Below are positions 1 through 6,135 of a stretch of 6,135 bases of DNA, one piece after another. The stretch is taken from positions 1-6,135 of the forward strand of contig CAZFYZ010000177.1 in assembly GCA_964523735.1 (NCBI GenBank). The letters run 5' to 3'. Position 1 is the first letter of the stretch. Each line of letters begins with the position of its first letter. Source of the stretch: CAZFYZ01 sp964523735. GTDB taxonomy: Bacteria > Armatimonadota > UBA5829. The translations under genes were made by a program, and so were the position numbers. Under the pieces are notes generated by a model. It was given only the letters and a program-made list of their open reading frames with translations, did not search any database and was not told the DNA's origin.

Positions 1-571
1 AGAACTCGCCGGCGCGGGCGCCTTCCTTGAGCGCGAACTGGCCGAGGAAGTATTCATAGACCTCGCCGAAGACGTCACGGCTGCCATGGCGATCGGGATC
101 GAAGCTGAGCTTGGCCAGGAGCTGCATGAGCTCGCCGAGCTTGCCCGGCTCCAGCTCCAGCCGGGAGAACTCGCGGTACAGCACGCCTTTCAGGCTGGGG
201 TTCTCGGCTTCAATCTCTCCCAGCGCCTTGTCCAGGCGCTGGGCTAGGTCCGGCGCTGCGGCTTGGGCCAGCAGCGCGCTGAAGTGCGCCTGTGGCGGCA
301 CCCAGAACACGTTGTCGGCGTCGTAGAAGGTCTTGTCCTGCGTGAACTGGGCGGCGATCTCGTCACGGCTGTCCGCGTCGGGGATGTAGTACTCGCCCTT
401 GGGGTCGGCCAATCGCTTCGCGATCACCCGACCCTGGGCATCGAACATGTCCGACACGTACTTCAGGAAGACCAGGCCGAGCACCGGGTACTTGTAGGTC
501 GCCGCCGCGACGGAGCCGCGCAGCTTGTCGGCCGCCTCCCAGAGGGTGCGCTTGAATTCGTCGTTGGTCAC
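1..571 (-). CDS. hsdM: Type I restriction-modification DNA methyltransferase subunit HsdM, N-terminal part (cut by left edge)
   Basis: HsdM is the methylating subunit of type I restriction-modification. With HsdS it transfers a methyl group from AdoMet to adenine in the recognition site, and with HsdR it forms the restriction complex. I translated 190 codons by hand. The HsdM N-terminal helical domain is clear: LWEAADKLRG at residues 10-19, then a YKYPVLGLVFLKYVSD block (26-41), FYDADNVFWVP near 83-93, an IEAENPSLKGVL stretch, and DVFGEVYEYFLGQFA (166-180) leading towards the family's GEF-YTP junction, where the window ends. The AdoMet-binding motif and the NPPF/NPPY catalytic motif lie outside. 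The start is GTG at 571-569: an in-frame TAG sits at 583-581, no other start lies between, and an AGGGGG ribosome site lies 5 bases upstream. GC is 62-65% in two hand-counted 60-base lines, higher than parts of the neighbouring operon. Only the left-hand extent is unknown. Confidence 0.92.
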   Translation of the reverse strand, partial: MTNDEFKRTLWEAADKLRGSVAAATYKYPVLGLVFLKYVSDMFDAQGRVIAKRLADPKGEYYIPDADSRDEIAAQFTQDKTFYDADNVFWVPPQAHFSALLAQAAAPDLAQRLDKALGEIEAENPSLKGVLYREFSRLELEPGKLGELMQLLAKLSFDPDRHGSRDVFGEVYEYFLGQFALKEGARAGEF

Positions 572-576
572 CGTTA

Positions 577-582
577 CCCCCT
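577..582 (-). promoter_or_regulatory. Ribosome binding site of hsdM
   Basis: On the minus strand this reads AGGGGG, with 5 bases (TAACG) before the GTG start at 571-569. It supports the GTG start, which no ATG in this frame could replace without losing about 41 conserved residues. Confidence 0.6.
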
Positions 583-597
583 AAATGCTTCCTTCCA

Positions 598-605
598 TAT
601 TATGA
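598..605. promoter_or_regulatory. Possible -10 element(s) in the divergent intergenic region
   Basis: This is the only AT-rich spot in the 194-base gap between the divergent genes. On the minus strand CATAAT (605-600) matches five of six bases of the sigma-70 -10 consensus and lies about 29 bases upstream of the hsdM GTG. On the plus strand TATTAT (598-603) also resembles a -10 and would give the jet operon a leader of about 160 bases. Neither has a good -35 hexamer at 16-18 bases; the best on the plus strand is TTACCC at 574-579. I see this as suggestive only. Transcription-start mapping would decide. Confidence 0.25.
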
Positions 606-751
606 CCACGGGCGTTCGGTATGCGTACTCGCCCACTTCCCGCTCTAACCGGGACTTGAGGCCGACAAAGTACAGTGAGAGCTTGGCCAGCCGTGTCTCA
701 CCATGCGAGAACGAAGTAGCTGATGATGGCTGGGGCATGCCACCCATGGAC

Positions 752-756
752 AGGAA
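752..756 (+). promoter_or_regulatory. Ribosome binding site deciding the jetA start
   Basis: AGGAA directly abuts a GTG at 757, too close to serve it, but stands 9 bases before a second in-frame GTG at 766. This favours 766 as the start. The frame is closed upstream by TGA at 724-726, and no ATG lies between, so a GTG start is likely in either case. Confidence 0.5.
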
Positions 757-765
757 GTGCACCGA

Positions 766-2028
766 GTGATTGACCCGAAGTCCATCGTCGTTCAGACCAG
801 TCGCTACTGGCCATTCGTAGTGGCCCTGATGGAGCTTTCACAGCAGCACTCCAGCTTCGATTATGCCCACCTTCTCCGCGTAGCAGGGCGGGAACTTCCC
901 GGCCTGAAATCCGAAGAGCGGCGCAGCACAGTCGCCCGGATGATCCAGTCTGGTCTGCTTCAGGGATTCGAAGCTGGCTACGAGCTCCACTTCCCAACCC
1001 TGACGTACTTGGAGGCCCTGCACAAGGAGCAGCCCCTTGGGCACGTTGGCGTCATCGAAGGCCATGTGAAGGCCTTGAGGGACGCGAACGATGAGCTCGC
1101 GACCGGCATCGACAGCGATGACTTTTCCGGCCGAATCACGAGGGCCAATAAGCTGCTGATGCGCCAGTCCCGTCTGATCCACGACCAGGTAGAGGCTGAT
1201 TTCCAAGCCATCCTTGGACTCATCGAGAACGCTAAATCTTCCGACACTGATATTCCCCGCAGCGATCGCTACGACCTGGTGTTAGATGCTCACGACAACT
1301 ACCTGCAGCCGATGATAGAGCTCATCAGCGTAGATGGACCGTTCGGTAGCTACCTGTCTGTCGCGGTTGAGCGACTTGTGGAAGCCTCTGGCCGAGCGCG
1401 ACGCGCTAACGTCGCGGGTGGGTTGGAGCGCCAACTCGAAGGAACAGCCGCGCGGCTTCGCTCCCTTCCGGCGCAGATCCGAACACGCATGGGCAGGGCT
1501 GCGCAATTGCTTCGACCCATCGTCGATCAAGCGCGTAAGCACAACGAGTTTGCCCGCCGAGCGGCGATTATTCTTGCCGCCGTCCGTAAGCGCGGGGCCA
1601 ATGACGTTCTTTCAGCGGAGGCCCTGCCAAGCTTCATTCGAACGCGTCAGTACACGCTTCGCTTGGGCTTGGCCATGGAGGCGGTCATGGCCAAGGCGCG
1701 ATCAAGGGAGGTCGCGCCACGGCGATTCCCCAACTTGACCGCGCGGCCCCAATCACCCGGTTTGGTATCCGTAGTACGGATGGACCAGATCCTCAAGGCG
1801 CTGCGGAAAGAGTCCGAGCCTGTGCCCGATCTCCTCGGGTGGATCCATGAGCATCACCCGGAGCTTGGTCTGGAAATGACCCTTGGCAGATACCTGGACC
1901 TGATCAAGTACCTGGACCAGCAAAAATCAGCACCGCGCGCGCAGCCTACAGGTCCGATACGAACACTTCGGATCGACGGACGCAGGCTCAATTACACACC
2001 CCACGGCTTGACACAGGAGCAGCCATGA
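766..2028 (+). CDS. jetA: Kleisin/MukF-like subunit of a Wadjet/Mks-type SMC complex (JetA/MksF position)
   Basis: This is the probable kleisin that bridges the two heads of the SMC ATPase encoded two genes downstream. The assignment rests mainly on position and architecture, since I see no diagnostic motif. Residues about 12-80 (numbered from GTG 766) look like a winged helix: helices around YWPFVVALMEL and FDYAHLLRVAG, then a recognition-like helix RSTVARMIQSGLL followed by a short beta stretch YELHF. Residues 85-330 are almost wholly helical and charged, as in the MukF middle domain. Residues about 335-385 (MDQILKALRKE to YLDLIKYLDQQ) fit a second winged helix, the usual head-binding part of a kleisin. 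The length of 420 aa is close to MukF (about 440). An alternative GTG at 757 would add three residues. The stop overlaps jetB by ATGA at 2025-2028. It could be a JetA family not yet named; function by homology is moderately sure. Confidence 0.72.
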   Translation: MIDPKSIVVQTSRYWPFVVALMELSQQHSSFDYAHLLRVAGRELPGLKSEERRSTVARMIQSGLLQGFEAGYELHFPTLTYLEALHKEQPLGHVGVIEGHVKALRDANDELATGIDSDDFSGRITRANKLLMRQSRLIHDQVEADFQAILGLIENAKSSDTDIPRSDRYDLVLDAHDNYLQPMIELISVDGPFGSYLSVAVERLVEASGRARRANVAGGLERQLEGTAARLRSLPAQIRTRMGRAAQLLRPIVDQARKHNEFARRAAIILAAVRKRGANDVLSAEALPSFIRTRQYTLRLGLAMEAVMAKARSREVAPRRFPNLTARPQSPGLVSVVRMDQILKALRKESEPVPDLLGWIHEHHPELGLEMTLGRYLDLIKYLDQQKSAPRAQPTGPIRTLRIDGRRLNYTPHGLTQEQP

Positions 2029-2612
2029 GCTCGGACACAGTCGACATGGAGCAGCTGACGGCGTTGGCCCCCCTCTACCGCAAGATGCGGATGGGCACGC
2101 ATATTGGCCGCCTGAACGAGCCAGTTCTGTGGGCCAATCTCGAGGCCAACTATGACGAGTACGCCCGTCTGTTTCGCGCCTTGGGCTATCAACTTGGAAT
2201 GGACCCAAGGGGCTTCGCTTGGCTTGATGAGGAACGCGACGCTGCCGTTGACGAAACACGGTTGACCAAAGGGGTTCGCACCCTTGCCGTGATGATTGCA
2301 ACCTTGTTTGACTACCAAGCCTCCGTTGGCCGTTCGCTGCACGCGTTCATCGACTGGAGGATTGATGATCAGCTGCTTGCCCACGTGCTGGAAAGCCAAC
2401 GTGAGGCGCTCGCCAATGTCGAGATATCCAGCGTGGATGCCATGCGCGATCAGCTGCGTACGGCAACCAACTGGGGATTCTCCATCCAGGAAAAGACGCA
2501 TTGGAAACTGCTCCCATCCGTCTCCCGGTTCACTGACTCGTATCTGGACCAAGTTGAGCGACTCGACGCGGTCAACGGCAGACACGTGGATGACGAGGAC
2601 GACAGGGCATGA
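2025..2612 (+). CDS. jetB: MukE/MksE-like accessory subunit of the SMC complex (JetB position)
   Basis: MukE/MksE/JetB proteins are small double winged-helix subunits that bind the kleisin and DNA. This 195-residue protein fits in size and order. Near the start, LYRKMRMGTHIGRLNEP (residues 17-33) resembles the MksE helix plus G-x-x-I turn. YARLFRALGYQLGMDPRGFAWLDEE (46-70, broken here only by numbering) has the MukE pattern of helix, glycine turn, strand, R-G-aromatic strand and acidic end. LAVMIATLFDYQASVG (about 88-103) would be the next core helix. LLPSVSRFTDSYLDQVERL, near the C terminus, matches the closing helix of such proteins. The tail is acidic (V-D-D-E-D-D-R-A). The start is ATG 2025 with AGGAG at 2015-2019, 5 bases upstream; it overlaps the jetA stop by 4 bases and its own stop overlaps jetC by 4 bases, so translation is probably coupled. 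Confidence 0.75.
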   Translation: MSSDTVDMEQLTALAPLYRKMRMGTHIGRLNEPVLWANLEANYDEYARLFRALGYQLGMDPRGFAWLDEERDAAVDETRLTKGVRTLAVMIATLFDYQASVGRSLHAFIDWRIDDQLLAHVLESQREALANVEISSVDAMRDQLRTATNWGFSIQEKTHWKLLPSVSRFTDSYLDQVERLDAVNGRHVDDEDDRA

Positions 2613-5371
2613 CCAATCGCGGCATCTACGGACTTCGGCGGCTGGCACTACTTGACTCAGCGGGTTACGACTCGGCAGTGATACCCCTGGACAGCTCCAT
2701 CGGCCTTGTGGCAGCCAACAACCGTGGTAAGACCGGCCTGATCAACGCTCTCCAGTTTCTTTTTATTCCGAGCAGGAACCGTCAGGACTTTGTGAAGTAC
2801 AGCCGCGAGGAGAGCCAGAAATTCTACTTTCCTAGCCCATGGAGCTATGTGCTGCTGGAACTTTTGACCGGCGACGGTGCGATCGTGATGGGGTGCGTCG
2901 GACGTGGCGAACTCCACGCCTATGACTACTCCTACTTCGCATACAAGGGTGAGCTTGAATTAACTCACTTCCAGACTACGGATGGAGCTTTTGTCCGCGG
3001 GACAGAGCTGCGAGCGCATATGGAGCAACTCGGTCAGCAGTTATTCTTCTATACGCGCGACGATTTCCGTGATCAACTGTTTGCTCGCGGCCGGGAGCCA
3101 TCCCCAGGGGAGCCTGATTTCGGAATCTTCAAGCTAGCACCCCGAATCAAGCCCGACCTGTTCCAGATGATCTTCGGGCGCGTGCTGCGCCTAGACGAAC
3201 TGAATGCCGCCGCAGTCAAAACGAACCTGATCGCGCTGTACGGTGACGGATTGCCGCAGGCAATGAGCTTCAAGCAAACATGGGAGGCCAGCAGGCATGG
3301 CGTCACCGCCAAGCAGCTTCTGGTTGATGCCGCGACCTCGAACGGGGAAAAGATCCAGCGGCTGGCGGAACTGCAGCAAGAACGCATTAGGCTCCGCTCG
3401 GAGGCCGTCCACTTCATGTCGCTCATCGATACTGCTCTGGAAGGATGGGAGGAGGCCGCTAAACGGCGCGAGTTTGAACTGCAAGGAAAGCTCTCTCATC
3501 ACCGGCAGGAGAAGGAGGCGCTGGAGAGCGACAACCAGAAACATGCCGAGAGACTGGGTGAAGTGAAGGCGCTGATCAGGCGGATTGAAGAGGAAGAAGG
3601 GGCTCATCGCAATCTTGCCCGGGAGTTCTCCGTAGGCGACCTCTCCGTTACCGAAGACGAGCTGAAAAATGAAATCGCGCGACTGAGTGACCGCAACCAC
3701 GTCCTCCAGCAACGGCTCAAAGCGGCTCGCCATCATGGCTTGGAAGTACTCACACAGGAACTCGATAGCATCGTCCAGAGAGTTGCGGCGCTGGAGGGCC
3801 AGATGCGCGACGACAGTCTCAAAGTTGCTCTACATGAACAGCTACCTGCCATGGCCGCCGACGCCATCACCCGAGTCTTGGCACCGGAGGTTCTGGCGCT
3901 AGGTTCGGAACGTTATCTGCTGGACAACGTTTCCGCCCTTCAAGCTGTCGTGCCATCCAGCGTCGCCCTATCCGGCCTGACTGTGAACGTCTCGGACATT
4001 CCGCCGCACTCGCATGACACGAAAGAAGTGCTGCAACGTCAGCTTGATCTGTTACATCAGAAAAAGATCAAGGCAGAAGAGGATCTGGCTGCCGCGAAAG
4101 ACCTGGAATCAAAGCAGAAGGAGCTCGATCAGGGTCGAGAATCCGAAGAGGCTGCTCGGCAACGTCTGGTCAAATTTCGCGAATGGCGGGACTTGGAGAA
4201 CGGAGCGACAGCCCGTAATGAGAAATTAGCGGCTTTGCGCTCACGGAAGGCCGCCATTGAAACCGGGGCAACCGACGGGCAAAGGCGAATTCGAGAGCTC
4301 GACAGCCTGATGGAAACAGCAAGGGTTGAGCTCAACAGGTTTTTGGATGACATGGAGTCAGTCGTAGAACTGATACAGTCCCGCCTTGAGCGCGGCCCCA
4401 CTCTCATCGGCATGGAGAAGCTGGAGACGAACCTGTTTCATTCAAGCGGTCTGCCCAAGAGCATTCCACGTGACCAGTTGCGCTCTACGATGGAGGCTCA
4501 GGAGCGTAGATGCAATTTACTCATTGGCAAGGAGGCCGAGACCGCAAAAATTCTGAACGGACTGTCCAAGACACACCTTTCCAGAATGATGGAGATTGGG
4601 GGAACGGAAGAAGCAATAAAGACGCTGGCCGAGTACTGGGAAAATATCGACAGTGAGCGGGAACTGCTGCGCCGGGAGGAGGAACAGGCCACGGCAGTGA
4701 TGAAAAGCGAGCTCGACCAGTTGCTCAAGGGTCTGGACGTATTCAAGACCCGGGTCGGCGACTTCAACAGTCGCATTCGGCGGAAGCCGATCTCCGACCT
4801 TGAGGTATTCCAGATCACAGTCGTCCCCGACGAAGCCTTGGTAAGCGCTTTGGATACGGTCATCAATGCCGGCGGCCTATTCTCTGCGGAGTACACCGGC
4901 GACCTGCATGCTTCTCTCGAATTATTGAACAGCCAGGCGACTCTCGCCTTCGAGTCCCTTTTCTCTCTCCAGTTTGAGGTCAAGAAGCGTGGTCACGCGT
5001 TAAAGCGGCATAGTTCATTGCAGTCAGCCGGCTCCGATGGGACAACCGCAATGGCAAAACTCGTCATTGGTCTTGCCATGCTTTCGATGCTCCGGGACCG
5101 ACGTCGAGGAAGCGAGCTGCGTGCGGCCTGTTACCTGGATGAGGCGGCTCGACTTGACCACGACAACCAGGAAGCCCTTATTGAAATGGCGTCAGACATG
5201 GGGTTCACCCTCGTTATGGCGGCCCCGAGTCAGCTGATCACACCGCGGTGGTGTATTCCGGTCCGCAGTGAAGATGGTCGCGGCCTAATCCTCCAATCAG
5301 ACTGGATCGAAAACGTACCGGACCAAGACATGGTGCGAACACCCGATGGGGCGGAAGTGGAGCCGGCATGA
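2609..5371 (+). CDS. jetC: SMC/MukB-like coiled-coil ATPase of a Wadjet/Mks-type system (JetC/MksB position)
   Basis: This is the motor subunit, 920 aa, expected to dimerise, bind ATP between its heads and extrude DNA loops with the two preceding proteins. The N-terminal head holds a Walker A, A-A-N-N-R-G-K-T at residues 35-42, with K41-T42 intact but alanine in place of the first glycine. Residues about 220-405 form a charged coiled coil, about 408-468 a small hinge-like, non-coil segment (proline-containing, LPAMAADAITRVLAPEVLAL onwards), and about 470-725 the returning coil, interrupted near 598-625. The C-terminal head has a signature-like S806-A-G-S-D-G-T-T, a Walker B strand ending CYLDE (D844, E845) and an A-R-L-D D-loop. 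No histidine follows in the usual switch position (LVMAAPSQL). It is shorter than E. coli MukB (about 1490 aa) and typical JetC (about 1100). The start is ATG 2609 with GAGGA at 2595-2599; the stop overlaps jetD. The ATPase family is sure, the system type inferred. Confidence 0.87.
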   Translation: MTNRGIYGLRRLALLDSAGYDSAVIPLDSSIGLVAANNRGKTGLINALQFLFIPSRNRQDFVKYSREESQKFYFPSPWSYVLLELLTGDGAIVMGCVGRGELHAYDYSYFAYKGELELTHFQTTDGAFVRGTELRAHMEQLGQQLFFYTRDDFRDQLFARGREPSPGEPDFGIFKLAPRIKPDLFQMIFGRVLRLDELNAAAVKTNLIALYGDGLPQAMSFKQTWEASRHGVTAKQLLVDAATSNGEKIQRLAELQQERIRLRSEAVHFMSLIDTALEGWEEAAKRREFELQGKLSHHRQEKEALESDNQKHAERLGEVKALIRRIEEEEGAHRNLAREFSVGDLSVTEDELKNEIARLSDRNHVLQQRLKAARHHGLEVLTQELDSIVQRVAALEGQMRDDSLKVALHEQLPAMAADAITRVLAPEVLALGSERYLLDNVSALQAVVPSSVALSGLTVNVSDIPPHSHDTKEVLQRQLDLLHQKKIKAEEDLAAAKDLESKQKELDQGRESEEAARQRLVKFREWRDLENGATARNEKLAALRSRKAAIETGATDGQRRIRELDSLMETARVELNRFLDDMESVVELIQSRLERGPTLIGMEKLETNLFHSSGLPKSIPRDQLRSTMEAQERRCNLLIGKEAETAKILNGLSKTHLSRMMEIGGTEEAIKTLAEYWENIDSERELLRREEEQATAVMKSELDQLLKGLDVFKTRVGDFNSRIRRKPISDLEVFQITVVPDEALVSALDTVINAGGLFSAEYTGDLHASLELLNSQATLAFESLFSLQFEVKKRGHALKRHSSLQSAGSDGTTAMAKLVIGLAMLSMLRDRRRGSELRAACYLDEAARLDHDNQEALIEMASDMGFTLVMAAPSQLITPRWCIPVRSEDGRGLILQSDWIENVPDQDMVRTPDGAEVEPA

Positions 5372-6135
5372 GTCCCCTCGGCGCCGCCCTCTTGAAGCTC
5401 CAGAGTGCTGAAGGTGAAATCGCGGCCAGCAAACTCACTGGCTCACAACAGCGGGAGCTTGAGCAGTGGGGTCACAGCACCGGTGCCGTGACCTATCGGT
5501 CAGCGGGACGGGGAAAGGTGTATTACGTGGTTCCTGGCCGGTGGCGTGCCCTTGAGCAGACACTCCACGAAATTTCGCCTGGCACAGCAGCAGATCCGGC
5601 CGCCCTCCATCCGCGCGCTGTCAGCTTGGCCAGATTCCGGTCCACGAAAGCTGGGCAGAAGGAAGCGCATGACCACCTGTTGCCCCTCAAGCCAGTTGGG
5701 GGCGGCGCTGCTTGGCTGTCGGACTACGGCGAGTTCCATATTACGGAAGCCTGTCGTCATACCGGTGCGACTCTGCTACCTATTCGTCCCGACGATGACT
5801 GGCACACATCAGGTGACCTTTGGCTAGTTGAAAACCAAGCGATGTTTGACTGGACTATGTGGGTCCCAGCGACCACTACCGGGACCGTCACCTACTTCGC
5901 CGGCGAACTGCATTCACGGCTGATGGCTTGGATTGAGGCTCGGCCTCGGGCCGCAAGGGTGATCCTGTTCCCCGACTACGACGCGAATGGCTTGTGCAAT
6001 CTGGAACGACTGGCAGCCCGGTGTGCCTGTCCAGTGGAGCTCTACCTGTTCGACGGCTGGCAGCAAGCCTTGAAGACATATGGCGATAGGGCTCTCCATC
6101 GCGCCAACCATGAGGACTTCGTGGGAGTCGTGCAG
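5368..6135 (+). CDS. jetD: TOPRIM-domain putative nuclease of the Wadjet/Mks-type system (JetD/MksG position), cut by right edge
   Basis: JetD/MksG is the TOPRIM nuclease that cleaves DNA held by the SMC complex; it is related to the topoisomerase VI Spo11/Top6A fold. The 256 codons visible were translated by hand and stay open to the window end. Residues 1-70 look like a small winged helix (LLKLQSAEGEIAASKL, then a GKVYYVV strand). A linker domain spans about 85-145. The TOPRIM core starts at DLWLVENQAMFDW, with the conserved glutamate at E155, and continues to VILFPDYDANGLCNLERL, with the metal-binding pair D203-x-D205 and G208. The residue before the first aspartate is proline rather than the usual glycine. 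Family members run to about 380-400 aa, so roughly a third is missing. ATG 5368 overlaps the jetC stop (ATGA) and has GGAG at 5359-5362, 5 bases upstream. The TOPRIM motifs and the gene order together make this call firm. Confidence 0.83.
   Translation, partial: MSPLGAALLKLQSAEGEIAASKLTGSQQRELEQWGHSTGAVTYRSAGRGKVYYVVPGRWRALEQTLHEISPGTAADPAALHPRAVSLARFRSTKAGQKEAHDHLLPLKPVGGGAAWLSDYGEFHITEACRHTGATLLPIRPDDDWHTSGDLWLVENQAMFDWTMWVPATTTGTVTYFAGELHSRLMAWIEARPRAARVILFPDYDANGLCNLERLAARCACPVELYLFDGWQQALKTYGDRALHRANHEDFVGVVQ

Larger units (their letters stand above)
572..765. other. Divergent intergenic region between hsdM and the jet operon
   Basis: This gap separates the two divergent starts and must hold, or lie close to, both promoters unless one unit is read through from elsewhere. 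It contains the AT-rich 598-605 patch, an 8-base perfect palindrome GGCATGCC at 734-741 inside a TGGG (731-734)/CCCA (743-746) pair, and short TCTC (696-699)/GAGA (707-710) arms. None is long enough to be called an operator or terminator. No tRNA or recognisable attachment site was seen. Confidence 0.4.

Noticed and set aside
687..733. Inverted arms CCAGCC (687-692) and GGCTGG (728-733) as a terminator or operator
   Set aside because: Six-base arms with a 35-base loop and no T-run are expected by chance at this base composition.
574..762. Minus-strand open frame of 62 codons filling the intergenic gap and ending 2 bases before the hsdM start
   Set aside because: It begins with GTG without a ribosome site, matches no family I recognise, and would leave no room for a separate hsdM promoter. 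Its placement just ahead of hsdM is suggestive of a small leader gene or a gene remnant, but I cannot support it; conservation among relatives would decide.
263..769. Plus-strand open frame of 168 codons
   Set aside because: Most of it lies antisense to the well-supported hsdM coding region and its product has no sensible domain; a typical GC-rich shadow frame.
1992..2648. Minus-strand open frame of 218 codons
   Set aside because: It is antisense to the whole of jetB, which has a good ribosome site, coupled junctions and MukE-like patterns.
3191..3736. Minus-strand open frame of 181 codons inside the ATPase gene
   Set aside because: Antisense to the continuous 920-residue SMC-like frame with no motif of its own.
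5546..5827. Plus-strand open frame of 93 codons within the TOPRIM gene region
   Set aside because: It overlaps jetD in another frame; the jetD frame carries the TOPRIM residues and continues to the window end.

Overview
The window looks like part of a bacterial defence island, probably from a moderately GC-rich proteobacterium. That host guess is an inference from base composition, protein style and Shine-Dalgarno use; no single sequence fixes the taxon. Two divergent defence units share a 194-base intergenic region (572-765).

Left side, minus strand (1-571): the N-terminal 190 residues of a type I restriction-modification methyltransferase subunit (HsdM). It runs off the left edge, so its catalytic motifs and any hsdS/hsdR lie outside the window.

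Right side, plus strand (766-6135): a tightly packed four-gene operon in which every junction is a 4-base ATGA overlap. The order is a kleisin/MukF-like protein (about 420 aa), a MukE/MksE-like protein (195 aa), an SMC/MukB-like coiled-coil ATPase (920 aa), and a TOPRIM-domain protein (256 residues visible, cut by the right edge). This is the gene order of MksFEBG/JetABCD, the Wadjet plasmid-defence systems. The first three would form an SMC motor that loads on DNA and extrudes loops; the TOPRIM protein would be the nuclease that cuts the captured, typically closed circular, DNA.

The operon is not a textbook copy. The ATPase is short, its Walker A lacks the first glycine (A-A-N-N-R-G-K-T), its signature motif is S-A-G-S-D-G rather than S-G-G, and the TOPRIM motif reads P-D-Y-D instead of G-D-x-D. 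I cannot assign it to a described Wadjet type. It is best described as a divergent, compact Wadjet/Mks-like system next to a type I RM locus. No RNA genes, insertion sequences, CRISPR arrays or convincing terminators were seen.
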